From positions 1-24,965 of the IMG/VR virus record IMGVR_UViG_3300042561_000323: a stretch of 24,965 nucleotides of DNA; one strand, 5' to 3'. Shown one piece after another: positions 12,163 through 18,199 of the stretch. The notes beneath the pieces are model-generated. The model worked only from the letters and a program-made list of their open reading frames with translations. It was not told where the DNA came from and did not search any database. The DNA comes from a virus. Each line of letters begins with the position of its first letter. The stretch's first letter is position 1. The position numbers and the translations under genes were made by a program.

Positions 12163-12939
12163 ATGGAAAGAGGCATCATCTATCTCATTCTCAACAAGCA
12201 AACAGGTGAAAAATACGTCGGAAACACCACACTTGCGATGAATAAAGAATGGGTACACCACATCGACCGTTCTAAAAGAATGTCATCTGAACCTTTACAT
12301 AAGGCATTCAGACAATATGGTGTGCATAACTTTATGATCAAAGAGTTAGATGAATACGATGATACCTGTTTAGAGAACAAACTCAATGAATGGATAGACA
12401 AATATAAACCTGAATACAATCTTATTGTTACTAATGTAGAAAAAACGGTAATCTCAATGCAGGAAAAGCGGGAACCCGTAGGGTTGAGCGATAGCGAGAT
12501 ACCTAAACCTAAAAAAGAAAGAACATATAAGTCATCACCACACCTTATACAATGGAATGAAGAGAATAGAGGAGATGGTAAACACTTTGGTATTAAAATA
12601 AGAGGTAAGAACTTAGATACTGGTTTATGTACTGACTATGAAAATGCAAGAGTCGCAGCAGAACAAGTGACAGGTAATCCGCGAAACAATTCTAACATTC
12701 TACTTGCTGCCAAAACTGGTAGAACTGCATACGGATACAAATGGCAATTATTAGAAGAGAAGAAGAATAAAAGATCGGTATTTGGTGTCCATAAAAAAAC
12801 GGGGTTGATTGGTCCCCGTTATGAAAGTATTAACGCTGCTGTTCGTGCCTTTGAATGTACTGATAAACACAGCATTCTCAAAAGTCTGAAGAACCCTGGT
12901 AAGTACAGTTGGAAGGGTTACTTTTGGTTCTTTGGTTGA
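12163..12939 (+). CDS. GIY-YIG endonuclease (homing-type), free-standing
   Basis: A 258-residue protein and the only supported plus-strand gene here. The GIY-YIG nuclease domain is at residues 4-90: GIIYLI, then KYVGNT (Y18-V-G20), HH at 32-33, and the helix with the metal-binding Glu (E71) before PEYN. The C-terminal half has two related segments ending TAYGYKWQ and YSWKGYFW, like NUMOD-type DNA-binding modules of homing endonucleases. The position of the usual catalytic Arg (xKRWxxHI) reads KEWVHHI, so Arg is replaced by Glu29. It overlaps the 86-aa gene convergently by 22 nt. Probably mobile DNA. Confidence 0.85.
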   Translation: MERGIIYLILNKQTGEKYVGNTTLAMNKEWVHHIDRSKRMSSEPLHKAFRQYGVHNFMIKELDEYDDTCLENKLNEWIDKYKPEYNLIVTNVEKTVISMQEKREPVGLSDSEIPKPKKERTYKSSPHLIQWNEENRGDGKHFGIKIRGKNLDTGLCTDYENARVAAEQVTGNPRNNSNILLAAKTGRTAYGYKWQLLEEKKNKRSVFGVHKKTGLIGPRYESINAAVRAFECTDKHSILKSLKNPGKYSWKGYFWFFG

Positions 12940-13178
12940 ACTGTTGCCTTATACGGAACTTTACCAGTCTCGGTATACATCAGAATATCATACTTGAACT
13001 TGCATTCTAATGGACGTTCATTGCACAACTTGAGTGTTTGATTGACCGTTGACTGATGTGTCACTGCACCAGAGAGTGAATATCCAATAAGTGTTGAAAG
13101 AATACAATAAACAGGTATCAGAAAACTGGTACGATTTCTGAGTCTGTGTACCCTTGTTTCTTCACGTGTTGTTCCCAT
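12918..13178 (-). CDS. Small membrane protein, 86 aa
   Basis: An 86-residue protein with a basic N-terminus (MGTTREETRVHRLRNR) and one membrane helix (FLIPVYCILSTLIGYSLSGAV), followed by a soluble part with KLCNERPLECKFKYDILMY, including two Cys that could pair. The N-in orientation would place the Cys part outside the cytoplasm. Its 3' end overlaps the opposing endonuclease gene by 22 nt. It resembles unnamed cyanophage proteins. Confidence 0.7.
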   Translation of the reverse strand: MGTTREETRVHRLRNRTSFLIPVYCILSTLIGYSLSGAVTHQSTVNQTLKLCNERPLECKFKYDILMYTETGKVPYKATVQPKNQK

Positions 13179-13196
13179 AATGATGCATCCTCAATG

Positions 13197-13439
13197 TTAT
13201 AGAAAATTGCGGTTTGTTTGGTGATTTTGTTCTTCTTCAATTTGTAGTATACAACTTGGTATTTCATTGTCATTCCAATGTCGAATTACGCCTGCAATAA
13301 TAAAAAGATTAGTGAGAAGATAAGTGCCGAATATAATAGTCCGTATATGAGCAACGTGGTCTGATTCTCTGTCATTCTTTGATGCCTTTTCGCCTAATGC
13401 CTTTGCCCAGAATCTCCATAATGTTTTTCTCTTCTTCAT
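13197..13439 (-). CDS. Small membrane protein, 80 aa
   Basis: An 80-residue protein starting MKKRKTLWRFWAKALGEKASKN, a basic amphipathic N-terminus, followed by one membrane helix (IIFGTYLLTNLFIIAGVI) and an acidic tail. The start overlaps the stop of the 221-aa gene by 4 nt (ATGA). Single-helix proteins of this type are common in cyanophages; the role is unknown. Confidence 0.7.
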   Translation of the reverse strand: MKKRKTLWRFWAKALGEKASKNDRESDHVAHIRTIIFGTYLLTNLFIIAGVIRHWNDNEIPSCILQIEEEQNHQTNRNFL

Positions 13440-14101
13440 GGAACTTTATAACGTTTGCCGATGTCAGGGTTGTATGGAAGTAGGTCTGCTTCAATCTTTA
13501 TTTCCTTTTGCTTTTCTTTTGTGGTTCTTGTATCCAGAACATTGGTATTCATTAACTTTGGAGCAGTCATTTGTTCTGGTACATAAGAGTCTGCCAGACC
13601 AACACCAGTTGATGTTCTCATTCCTGGTCGATACTTGAGTTGAGCAGTGAGTGGAATCTTATCCTGGTTGCGGTCATAGGCAGCAGCCATTCTTGCAGAT
13701 AATGTTGCTTTGACTGGTGTTGCTTTTTCTTTTGCCTGTTGAATCTTTGCTAGAAAGTCTTTGAATGTTGTTTGTGTTCCAGTTCTTAATGCTTGACCTG
13801 ATGAATACCGTTCTCTTTCGGAGGCAGAAGATTCAGATGGTTTTGGTTGTGCAACTGGTTTTGCTTGTGGTGCCTGAGCAACTGGTTTTGGTGTCACACC
13901 AAACTGTGAAAGACGTGACTTTAACTCTGCCTGAAAGTTCTTGAATGATCTCCAGTCACTTGTTGTTTTTGGTGATGTGATCTGTGCTCCAGAAGAGTGC
14001 TTCCAAATGTTGTGCTTTCCCGTATCACGCACAAGTTCAAATCCTTTCTCAAGGGCATGTTTTGCAAACGGGTCTTTTCTGCCTTCTTGTATGTCGTTCA
14101 C
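13436..14101 (-). CDS. Protein with HicA-like N-terminal domain, 221 aa
   Basis: Residues 1-65 (KHALEKGFELVRDTGKHNIWKHSSG, then SPKTTSDWRSFKN) resemble the HicA double-stranded-RNA-binding-like fold, with His30 where HicA toxins carry the catalytic His. Then comes a Pro/Ala/Lys linker (PKPVAQAPQAKPVAQPKP), a basic helical stretch and an unrecognised C-terminus (LSARMAAAYDRNQ; IEADLLPYNPDIGKRYKVP). No HicB antitoxin is next to it. The start is a GTG that overlaps the upstream stop (TAGTG). At 221 residues it is much longer than a HicA toxin, so a fused or virion-related role is possible. Confidence 0.65.
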   Translation of the reverse strand: MNDIQEGRKDPFAKHALEKGFELVRDTGKHNIWKHSSGAQITSPKTTSDWRSFKNFQAELKSRLSQFGVTPKPVAQAPQAKPVAQPKPSESSASERERYSSGQALRTGTQTTFKDFLAKIQQAKEKATPVKATLSARMAAAYDRNQDKIPLTAQLKYRPGMRTSTGVGLADSYVPEQMTAPKLMNTNVLDTRTTKEKQKEIKIEADLLPYNPDIGKRYKVP

Positions 14102-14352
14102 TACTTCTCTGAAAGAATCTCTTCTGAATATTTATCAGTACGGTATCCGACATACTCTAATTGACTCCACTGTTCTTTGTAACAAAGCACAAGCACTCTG
14201 TTGTTTTTGTGCAGTGAACATGCTTGAATGTTTTGTTCATCTTTTGGAAACACATTGGTCTCAATGGTGATGTACTCCTTATCGGCAAAGTATACCCACC
14301 CCTCAACACCTTTGGTCCATGAAACATAGTCATTCAAACTGGGTTTATACAT
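14101..14352 (-). CDS. Hypothetical protein, 83 aa
   Basis: An 83-residue beta-rich protein starting MYKPSLNDYVSWTKGVEGWVYFADKEYITIE; the segment EGWVYFADKEYITIE suggests a small SH3-like barrel. ATG at 14352 is preferred over TTG at 14364. It overlaps the upstream gene by 8 nt and shares a base with the GTG of the downstream gene. It resembles unnamed cyanophage proteins. Confidence 0.7.
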   Translation of the reverse strand: MYKPSLNDYVSWTKGVEGWVYFADKEYITIETNVFPKDEQNIQACSLHKNNRVLVLCYKEQWSQLEYVGYRTDKYSEEILSEK

Positions 14353-14590
14353 ACGCTGCTTCAAGTGGAGTTTGCTTTGGAATCATTGCAGAATACGGTG
14401 TTGTGTTTCCTATATCCACCGACTGTCCAATGGTTTTGGAGTTGATGGGGGAATAATAGGTTCTTGTTTTTGTGTTGTAGAACCCCCAGATACAACGGAC
14501 GGGATCACCAAGATTGTAGTCAAACCGACGCTGATAATGAATCCAGATAGCAATAACATTGCGTTTAAACTCTGTTTGCTCATAATACAT
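14345..14590 (-). CDS. Hypothetical protein, 81 aa
   Basis: An 81-residue protein starting MYYEQTEFKRNVIAIWIHYQRR, then LGDPVRCIWGFYNTKTRTYYSPINSKT and ending PYSAMIPKQTPLEAAYV. Its paired strand pattern and high aromatic content look like a real small cyanophage protein. A second frame (14410-14583) overlaps it completely and would encode a 57-aa membrane protein; I judge the 81-aa frame the more likely gene because it continues the tight overlaps with both neighbours. Confidence 0.65.
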   Translation of the reverse strand: MYYEQTEFKRNVIAIWIHYQRRFDYNLGDPVRCIWGFYNTKTRTYYSPINSKTIGQSVDIGNTTPYSAMIPKQTPLEAAYV

Positions 14591-14615
14591 TCTTTTGGGT
14601 GCCTTATGGGGAAAC

Positions 14616-14777
14616 TCAAGCATCGACAACGGCACGGAGACGGTTTGGATTGTATCCTTCGGCAATGAGGTCATTTAACTTTGCACTTGCTTGTTCTTTG
14701 GTCAGTTGAACAGTATCAACATCCACCAGTTCCCAACCGCTGGTGGTCAGTTCTTCAAGACGATAAAGTTTTTCCAT
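14616..14777 (-). CDS. Hypothetical protein, 53 aa
   Basis: A 53-residue protein starting MEKLYRLEELTTSGWELVD and ending IAEGYNPNRLRAVVDA. The pattern YRLEELTTxGWELV with EGYNPNxLRAV is one I associate with a small cyanophage family of unknown role. The gap to the next gene downstream is 25 nt. Likely part of the operon that starts near 15206. Confidence 0.7.
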   Translation of the reverse strand: MEKLYRLEELTTSGWELVDVDTVQLTKEQASAKLNDLIAEGYNPNRLRAVVDA

Positions 14778-14782
14778 GGTTA

Positions 14783-15013
14783 TCAGGTCGTAAATGCATC
14801 AATGATACCAGATTCATACTCATCCACAAGAGCAAACTTTTGTGCCTTGACAACGTTTGGCATAATCAGATTCTGATAACGTTCATCAAAACCTTCTTCT
14901 TCTGCAAGAAGTTCAAATGCTTCCGTGTCATTCTCAGCAATCAGTGAAACGACTCCACCATACTCAGAAGATGGAAACGGAACCCAGTAGTCAACAATGT
15001 AAAGAGATTTCAT
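14783..15013 (-). CDS. Hypothetical protein, 76 aa
   Basis: A 76-residue protein starting MKSLYIVDYWVPFPSSEYGG, then LIAENDTEAFELLAEEEGFD and a C-terminal ALVDEYESGIIDAFTT. The fold is probably strand-helix-strand with an acidic surface. It reads like a common unnamed cyanophage family. It sits 5 nt upstream of the 53-aa gene. Confidence 0.7.
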   Translation of the reverse strand: MKSLYIVDYWVPFPSSEYGGVVSLIAENDTEAFELLAEEEGFDERYQNLIMPNVVKAQKFALVDEYESGIIDAFTT

Positions 15014-15026
15014 TGGTATGTGTAAA

Positions 15027-15206
15027 TTACTCCTTTATTTTAGTATGACGCTCAGTGTTTGTCAAGTTTGCAAGTTGTCTTTGAATCTCAAACTTGACGG
15101 GAAACAAATGTGATGAAAAGAAACCAGCATACTGCCCATCCTTGAGAAGATTGTAAATGTTCTCAACCTGCATCTGTGCCAGAATGAGTTTTGTCTTCTG
15201 GTCCAT
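15027..15206 (-). CDS. Hypothetical protein, 59 aa
   Basis: A 59-residue helical protein starting MDQKTKLILAQMQVENIYNLL. ATG at 15206 is used rather than TTG at 15209. The stop of the 60-aa upstream gene overlaps this start by one base (TGATG-type junction). Function unknown. Confidence 0.65.
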   Translation of the reverse strand: MDQKTKLILAQMQVENIYNLLKDGQYAGFFSSHLFPVKFEIQRQLANLTNTERHTKIKE

Positions 15207-15388
15207 CAAACAAACTCCTGAATGTAGTAGTCTACGGTGACTTCCAGTTCTGCTGCTTTTTGTTCATAAAAGTTGTCAGTGTACTGCTGGGCAGCGACCC
15301 ATGCTTGATGGTTAAACTGTTCGACCTCAGCATGTTTCATAAAGTCTTCAAATGCGTTCATAAACTGTTTAATGTCCTCGTCGTTCAT
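15206..15388 (-). CDS. Hypothetical protein, 60 aa
   Basis: A 60-residue acidic helical protein starting MNDEDIKQFMNAFEDFMKHAEV. It is coupled on both sides: 4-nt overlap with the upstream 49-aa gene and one base with the downstream gene. No family recognised. Confidence 0.65.
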   Translation of the reverse strand: MNDEDIKQFMNAFEDFMKHAEVEQFNHQAWVAAQQYTDNFYEQKAAELEVTVDYYIQEFV

Positions 15389-15534
15389 TTTGCGTAGCGG
15401 CAGTTAGGGTGAGGTGCAGGAAGTTCGGCACATGCTTTATCATATGCCTTGAACAGTTCTTGGTCACGTTTGATGAGAACACCGTTCCACATCAAAATAG
15501 CAATGAAAGCGAGAAAGATGTAAGAGGTCTTCAT
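15385..15534 (-). CDS. Small exported or membrane-anchored protein, 49 aa
   Basis: A 49-residue protein with a short hydrophobic N-terminal helix (SYIFLAFIAILMWNGVLI) after MKT, then a soluble tail with two Cys (DKACAELPAPHPNC). This looks like a membrane anchor or uncleaved signal. It overlaps its upstream neighbour by 1 nt and downstream neighbour by 4 nt. Confidence 0.6.
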   Translation of the reverse strand: MKTSYIFLAFIAILMWNGVLIKRDQELFKAYDKACAELPAPHPNCRYAK

Positions 15535-15794
15535 CAGCAGGCACCGTAGAAAGGATTGCCAAGTTGAGGCAGGTTGGAGTTGTCACGGGTCTCAGTGTAA
15601 CCAAGTGCCACACGCTCACGGATGTCCAGCAGCATCTCCACACGGTTCAGAAACTTCTTCGACACTTGACCGTGAGGAGCAAAGGTAACAGCACGGAGAA
15701 ACCACTCTTTGCTGATGTCACCGTAGGGGGTCTTGACGGGGTAGAAGTCAACAACCATGTTACCGTCCTTGCTGGTCAGTTGAGGCGTTTGCAT
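15534..15794 (-). CDS. Hypothetical protein, 86 aa
   Basis: An 86-residue protein starting MQTPQLTSKDGNMVVDFYPVKT, with KEWFLRAVTFAPHGQ and a helix NRVEMLLDIRERVALGY. It is the first gene of an operon of at least four small genes (15534 down to 15027), driven by the TATAATAC leader at 15804-15828. Function unknown. Confidence 0.7.
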   Translation of the reverse strand: MQTPQLTSKDGNMVVDFYPVKTPYGDISKEWFLRAVTFAPHGQVSKKFLNRVEMLLDIRERVALGYTETRDNSNLPQLGNPFYGAC

Positions 15795-15803
15795 CGGGTC
15801 TTC

Positions 15804-15828
15804 CCCTTGACTACCTTAGTATTATAGG
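15804..15828 (-). promoter_or_regulatory. Repeated promoter-leader, copy A
   Basis: A 25-bp block identical to 17274-17298 that holds CTATAATACTAAGG on the minus strand, with the downstream gene's ATG 10 nt further on. Likely the promoter of the 15534-15794 gene and its operon. It overlaps nothing coding. Confidence 0.65.
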
Positions 15829-16032
15829 TCAGAAGGACGGCACCACGTCGTTCCGTAGACCAGTTTGCGAAGTGTCCATCTGCTCAAACACCGTGTAAAG
15901 TTTGTTATACAGTGCTGGCACACTTCCATATTCTCTTGCGATTTGATGTTCTTCCCTGACTCCAAGTAACTGCAGTGCAGATAGAATCACACCAATTTCA
16001 TGAACATTCAGTTGTACAGTTGTTTCAGTCAT
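15829..16032 (-). CDS. Hypothetical protein, 67 aa
   Basis: A 67-residue helical protein starting MTETTVQLNVHEIGVILSALQLL, followed by EEHQIAREYGSVPALYNKLY. The ATG at 16032 is preferred over the track-length extension to 16047. The pattern (helix, helix, short loop) is common among unnamed cyanophage proteins. The 3' end abuts the repeated promoter-leader. Confidence 0.7.
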   Translation of the reverse strand: MTETTVQLNVHEIGVILSALQLLGVREEHQIAREYGSVPALYNKLYTVFEQMDTSQTGLRNDVVPSF

Positions 16033-16037
16033 TGTTA

Positions 16038-16418
16038 TCAGTCCCAAGATACGTTTTGAAGTAAGAAACCAGGCATTACCATTGACCAGGCACCCTGCTC
16101 ACCAGTACCACTAATTTTATATTCCCATTTATAGGCAAACTTATTATGACTGTCCCAAGTCATAAAACCTTTCTCCTTATCAAACCAGGATTTGATGGTC
16201 AGACCAAACCGATTGGAGTAAATGTTACGGGTTCGCAGTGCTCCACCAGTCTCACGGGTTTCTACAACCTTACAGGTATCAAACTGAGCCTGAAGACCTG
16301 CATCCAGGGCACAAGGAGTTTCATACACAAATGGACGATAGACTTTCGGTTTTTGTGTAGTCTGTGCCAGTGCTGGAGAAGTCAGCAACAAAGTAGCGGC
16401 AAGTGCAAGCAGTTTCAT
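16038..16418 (-). CDS. Exported protein with signal peptide, 126 aa
   Basis: A 126-residue protein with a clear N-terminal signal peptide: MKLLALAATLLLTSPALAQ, with an AxA cleavage site (probably after ALA, residue 18). The mature part has two Cys (ETPCALDAG and FDTCKVV) that could form a disulphide and a beta-rich C-terminus (FAYKWEYKISGTGEQGAW). It should act in the periplasm or the cell envelope of the host. Why a phage would export it is unknown. It overlaps the upstream gene by 4 nt. Confidence 0.75.
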   Translation of the reverse strand: MKLLALAATLLLTSPALAQTTQKPKVYRPFVYETPCALDAGLQAQFDTCKVVETRETGGALRTRNIYSNRFGLTIKSWFDKEKGFMTWDSHNKFAYKWEYKISGTGEQGAWSMVMPGFLLQNVSWD

Positions 16419-16642
16419 TCAAACTCTCCAGTGCGATTATGTGGTTTAGAGTTTTTGAGTGAATAAACTTCTGTGCTCAATGTTTGAACGGCACTATACA
16501 GATTGCTTTCGACTTGATTCACTTTATACTCAAGGTTTCCCATCTGACGATACAGATTCAAACAAAGTAAAAGGTTACCTGTGATGCCAATGACGATTGA
16601 CCATCCGATAAGTTGCTCAAGTCGTTCTTCACTCAGTTTCAT
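16415..16642 (-). CDS. Membrane protein with coiled-coil tail, 75 aa
   Basis: A 75-residue protein starting MKLSEERLEQLIGWSIVIGITGN, with one membrane helix (IGWSIVIGITGNLLLCLNLY) followed by a heptad-patterned segment (MGNLEYKVNQVESNLYSAVQ) that could form a coiled coil. It overlaps the exported-protein gene by 4 nt, suggesting they act together at the envelope. The upstream open frame overlaps the 54-aa gene and is not used. Confidence 0.65.
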   Translation of the reverse strand: MKLSEERLEQLIGWSIVIGITGNLLLCLNLYRQMGNLEYKVNQVESNLYSAVQTLSTEVYSLKNSKPHNRTGEFE

Positions 16643-16793
16643 ATGACTCCTCTTTGACAAGTTCCAGATAATTATAACCAATCAATTGACGCCCTGCGTG
16701 GGTGCTGGTATTAACCTTCACACCTTCACTCTCCAGTTTCTCAATGCGACGGTTAGTGGCATTATTCAGTTTGGGTGTCCAAAAGTTACTCAT
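16629..16793 (-). CDS. Hypothetical protein, 54 aa
   Basis: A 54-residue basic-to-neutral protein starting MSNFWTPKLNNATNRRIEKLESEG, ending in an acidic helix LELVKEESYETE. It overlaps the coiled-coil gene by 14 nt and the 50-aa gene by 4 nt. The TNRRIEKLESEGVKV part may be a helix with a turn. No function recognised. Confidence 0.6.
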   Translation of the reverse strand: MSNFWTPKLNNATNRRIEKLESEGVKVNTSTHAGRQLIGYNYLELVKEESYETE

Positions 16794-16942
16794 AGTTTTC
16801 CTCCTGTTTTGTTATATTCTATCATATATCTGCGGGCAGCGTAAGCCTCAAACTCAGATGGAAATGATGCGATGGTCCTGTTGGTATCAGTCCAGACAAG
16901 ATACCATCGCTTTGCAAACTGTTTGATGTAAATGGGTTTCAT
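16790..16942 (-). CDS. Hypothetical protein, 50 aa
   Basis: A 50-residue basic protein starting MKPIYIKQFAKRWYLVWTDTN, then SEFEAYAARRYMIEYNK. A beta hairpin followed by a helix fits. It is embedded in an ATGA-overlap chain between the 53-aa and 54-aa genes. Confidence 0.6.
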   Translation of the reverse strand: MKPIYIKQFAKRWYLVWTDTNRTIASFPSEFEAYAARRYMIEYNKTGGKL

Positions 16943-17100
16943 ACAGAAGCAGTCACGGTGATTTCTTTAACGTTCAACCCACAAAGTTGAGAATAGACAC
17001 GGTTGCAGATGATTGTAGATGCTTTCTTTGCTCTGGATTTCTCATACCAGACGGTCACACAACCGTCGTAGGTTTCAACTTGAACGCGATACTTGCTCAT
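16939..17100 (-). CDS. Hypothetical protein, 53 aa
   Basis: A 53-residue basic protein starting MSKYRVQVETYDGCVTVWYEKSR, with a strand-helix-strand pattern (KKASTIICNRVYSQL as the helix). It overlaps the downstream 50-aa gene by 4 nt. Spacing to the upstream 53-aa gene is 3 nt. Function unknown. Confidence 0.6.
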   Translation of the reverse strand: MSKYRVQVETYDGCVTVWYEKSRAKKASTIICNRVYSQLCGLNVKEITVTASV

Positions 17101-17103
17101 TGT

Positions 17104-17265
17104 TCAGTCCTCAGGGTAGAGTTTCCAACCATCAGGGCGAATGCCCAGTTCTTCACAACGCACCTCATAAACAATGCGCTTCAGAAGTTGAAGAGGCATT
17201 TCATTCTCAATCGTTTTCTGAATGGTGCGGCGGAGTTGGGCGTCTGTGGTGGTGTCGGTGACCAT
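17104..17265 (-). CDS. Hypothetical protein, 53 aa
   Basis: A 53-residue helical protein starting MVTDTTTDAQLRRTIQKTIENE and ending GIRPDGWKLYPED. It is the first gene after the repeated promoter-leader at 17274-17298 and heads an operon that runs down to 15829. No function recognised. Confidence 0.65.
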   Translation of the reverse strand: MVTDTTTDAQLRRTIQKTIENEMPLQLLKRIVYEVRCEELGIRPDGWKLYPED

Positions 17266-17273
17266 TGTGGTTT

Positions 17274-17298
17274 CCCTTGACTACCTTAGTATTATAGG
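17274..17298 (-). promoter_or_regulatory. Repeated promoter-leader, copy B
   Basis: The same 25 bp as 15804-15828, including CTATAATACTAAGG. It overlaps the last codons of the methyltransferase gene and lies 8 nt before the ATG at 17265. Confidence 0.65.
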
Positions 17299-18164
17299 GC
17301 ACCCAGAGCGGTCTCAAGAGGGTTCTGTGCCACTTGTCCAGCTGGCACAAAGTTGGTCACCAGCACTTCCGCTACATCTAGCGTAGAAGTCCCTCTACCT
17401 GCGGTATACTTAGCGGTCATATCGTAAATGTTACATCCAGGAAAATGTTTCTCATAGAAACCATCATGAATGTCTTTGTTGGAGTATGCGAAATGACCAT
17501 TATGTGAGGTCAGTAGGTTACACAATTGAATTTGATGGTCTTCGGTGAACCCACCCTGATACAGAACCACACTGTCCCGATACGGAGGGTCTGCATACAC
17601 AAAATCTCCATCTTGTAACGGAACGTTCTCAAATGACTCATTTAGCATCTCACAACGCTGAAATAGTTTTGCCACTTCACGGATGTTAGTTTCATTGAAG
17701 AAACCCTCTTTCTGCAGACAAGTTCCAGGTGGAGTAGAATATCTGTGATTGCATTTGATGTATGCTTTCCACATTCCGTTGAAGTTTACCTGCAGCATAA
17801 ACAGCAGCAGACCAGAATAGGTAATATCATCCTGCTCAGTCATGCAATACTTCTCACGCAGTTCGTAATAGTATTCCTTACGCTCTTCTGGTGTTTTGGT
17901 CAACCATACCTGCACACATTCATTCCAGACGCTGATAACATCATTCGTATTGGTCTTGATGTTGCGATACATCAGAATGAGTTCACTGTTGAAATCATTG
18001 ATGACCAGTTCTGCATTTGGATAACGTTCTGCGACCCACAGCAAGTTAGTGAGACCACCACAGAACAGGTCAACATAACGGGTGACTTTTTCGGGGTAAA
18101 ACAAGTCAGCATATTGCTTTGCCATACGCTGTTTGCTGCCTGTCCATTTGAAGAGTGGTTTCAT
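17292..18164 (-). CDS. D12-class DNA adenine methyltransferase (Dam-like)
   Basis: A 290-residue N6-adenine methyltransferase. It has the SAM-binding FKWTGSK (5-11) and DLFCGG (32-37), the catalytic DPPY (192-195) and the C-terminal RGTSTLDVAEVLVTN, in the D12/Dam order. It would methylate adenine in phage DNA, probably guarding against restriction or marking the genome; GATC is the usual Dam target but is not provable here. The last 18 residues include VPAGQVAQ from an in-frame GTGCCA hairpin, then a tail NPLETALGAL, so the hairpin was inserted into or captured by the gene end. Own promoter at 18186-18196. Confidence 0.9.
   Translation of the reverse strand: MKPLFKWTGSKQRMAKQYADLFYPEKVTRYVDLFCGGLTNLLWVAERYPNAELVINDFNSELILMYRNIKTNTNDVISVWNECVQVWLTKTPEERKEYYYELREKYCMTEQDDITYSGLLLFMLQVNFNGMWKAYIKCNHRYSTPPGTCLQKEGFFNETNIREVAKLFQRCEMLNESFENVPLQDGDFVYADPPYRDSVVLYQGGFTEDHQIQLCNLLTSHNGHFAYSNKDIHDGFYEKHFPGCNIYDMTAKYTAGRGTSTLDVAEVLVTNFVPAGQVAQNPLETALGAL
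17326..17349 (-). repeat. GTGCCA hairpin, in-frame copy in the methyltransferase gene
   Basis: A 7-bp stem TGTGCCA/TGGCACA with a 10-nt loop, inside the coding sequence 12 codons before the stop. Its translation adds VPAGQVAQ. Confidence 0.75.
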
Positions 18165-18185
18165 AGTAATAGCAAGATAATTGAT

Positions 18186-18196
18186 CTATTATAGCA
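18186..18196 (-). promoter_or_regulatory. Extended -10 promoter TGCTATAATAG
   Basis: TGC before TATAAT gives an extended -10 promoter, 22 nt before the methyltransferase ATG at 18164. No clear -35. It also lies just upstream of the end of the next gene (18200), so it may be partly insulated. Confidence 0.65.
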
Positions 18197-18199
18197 GAA

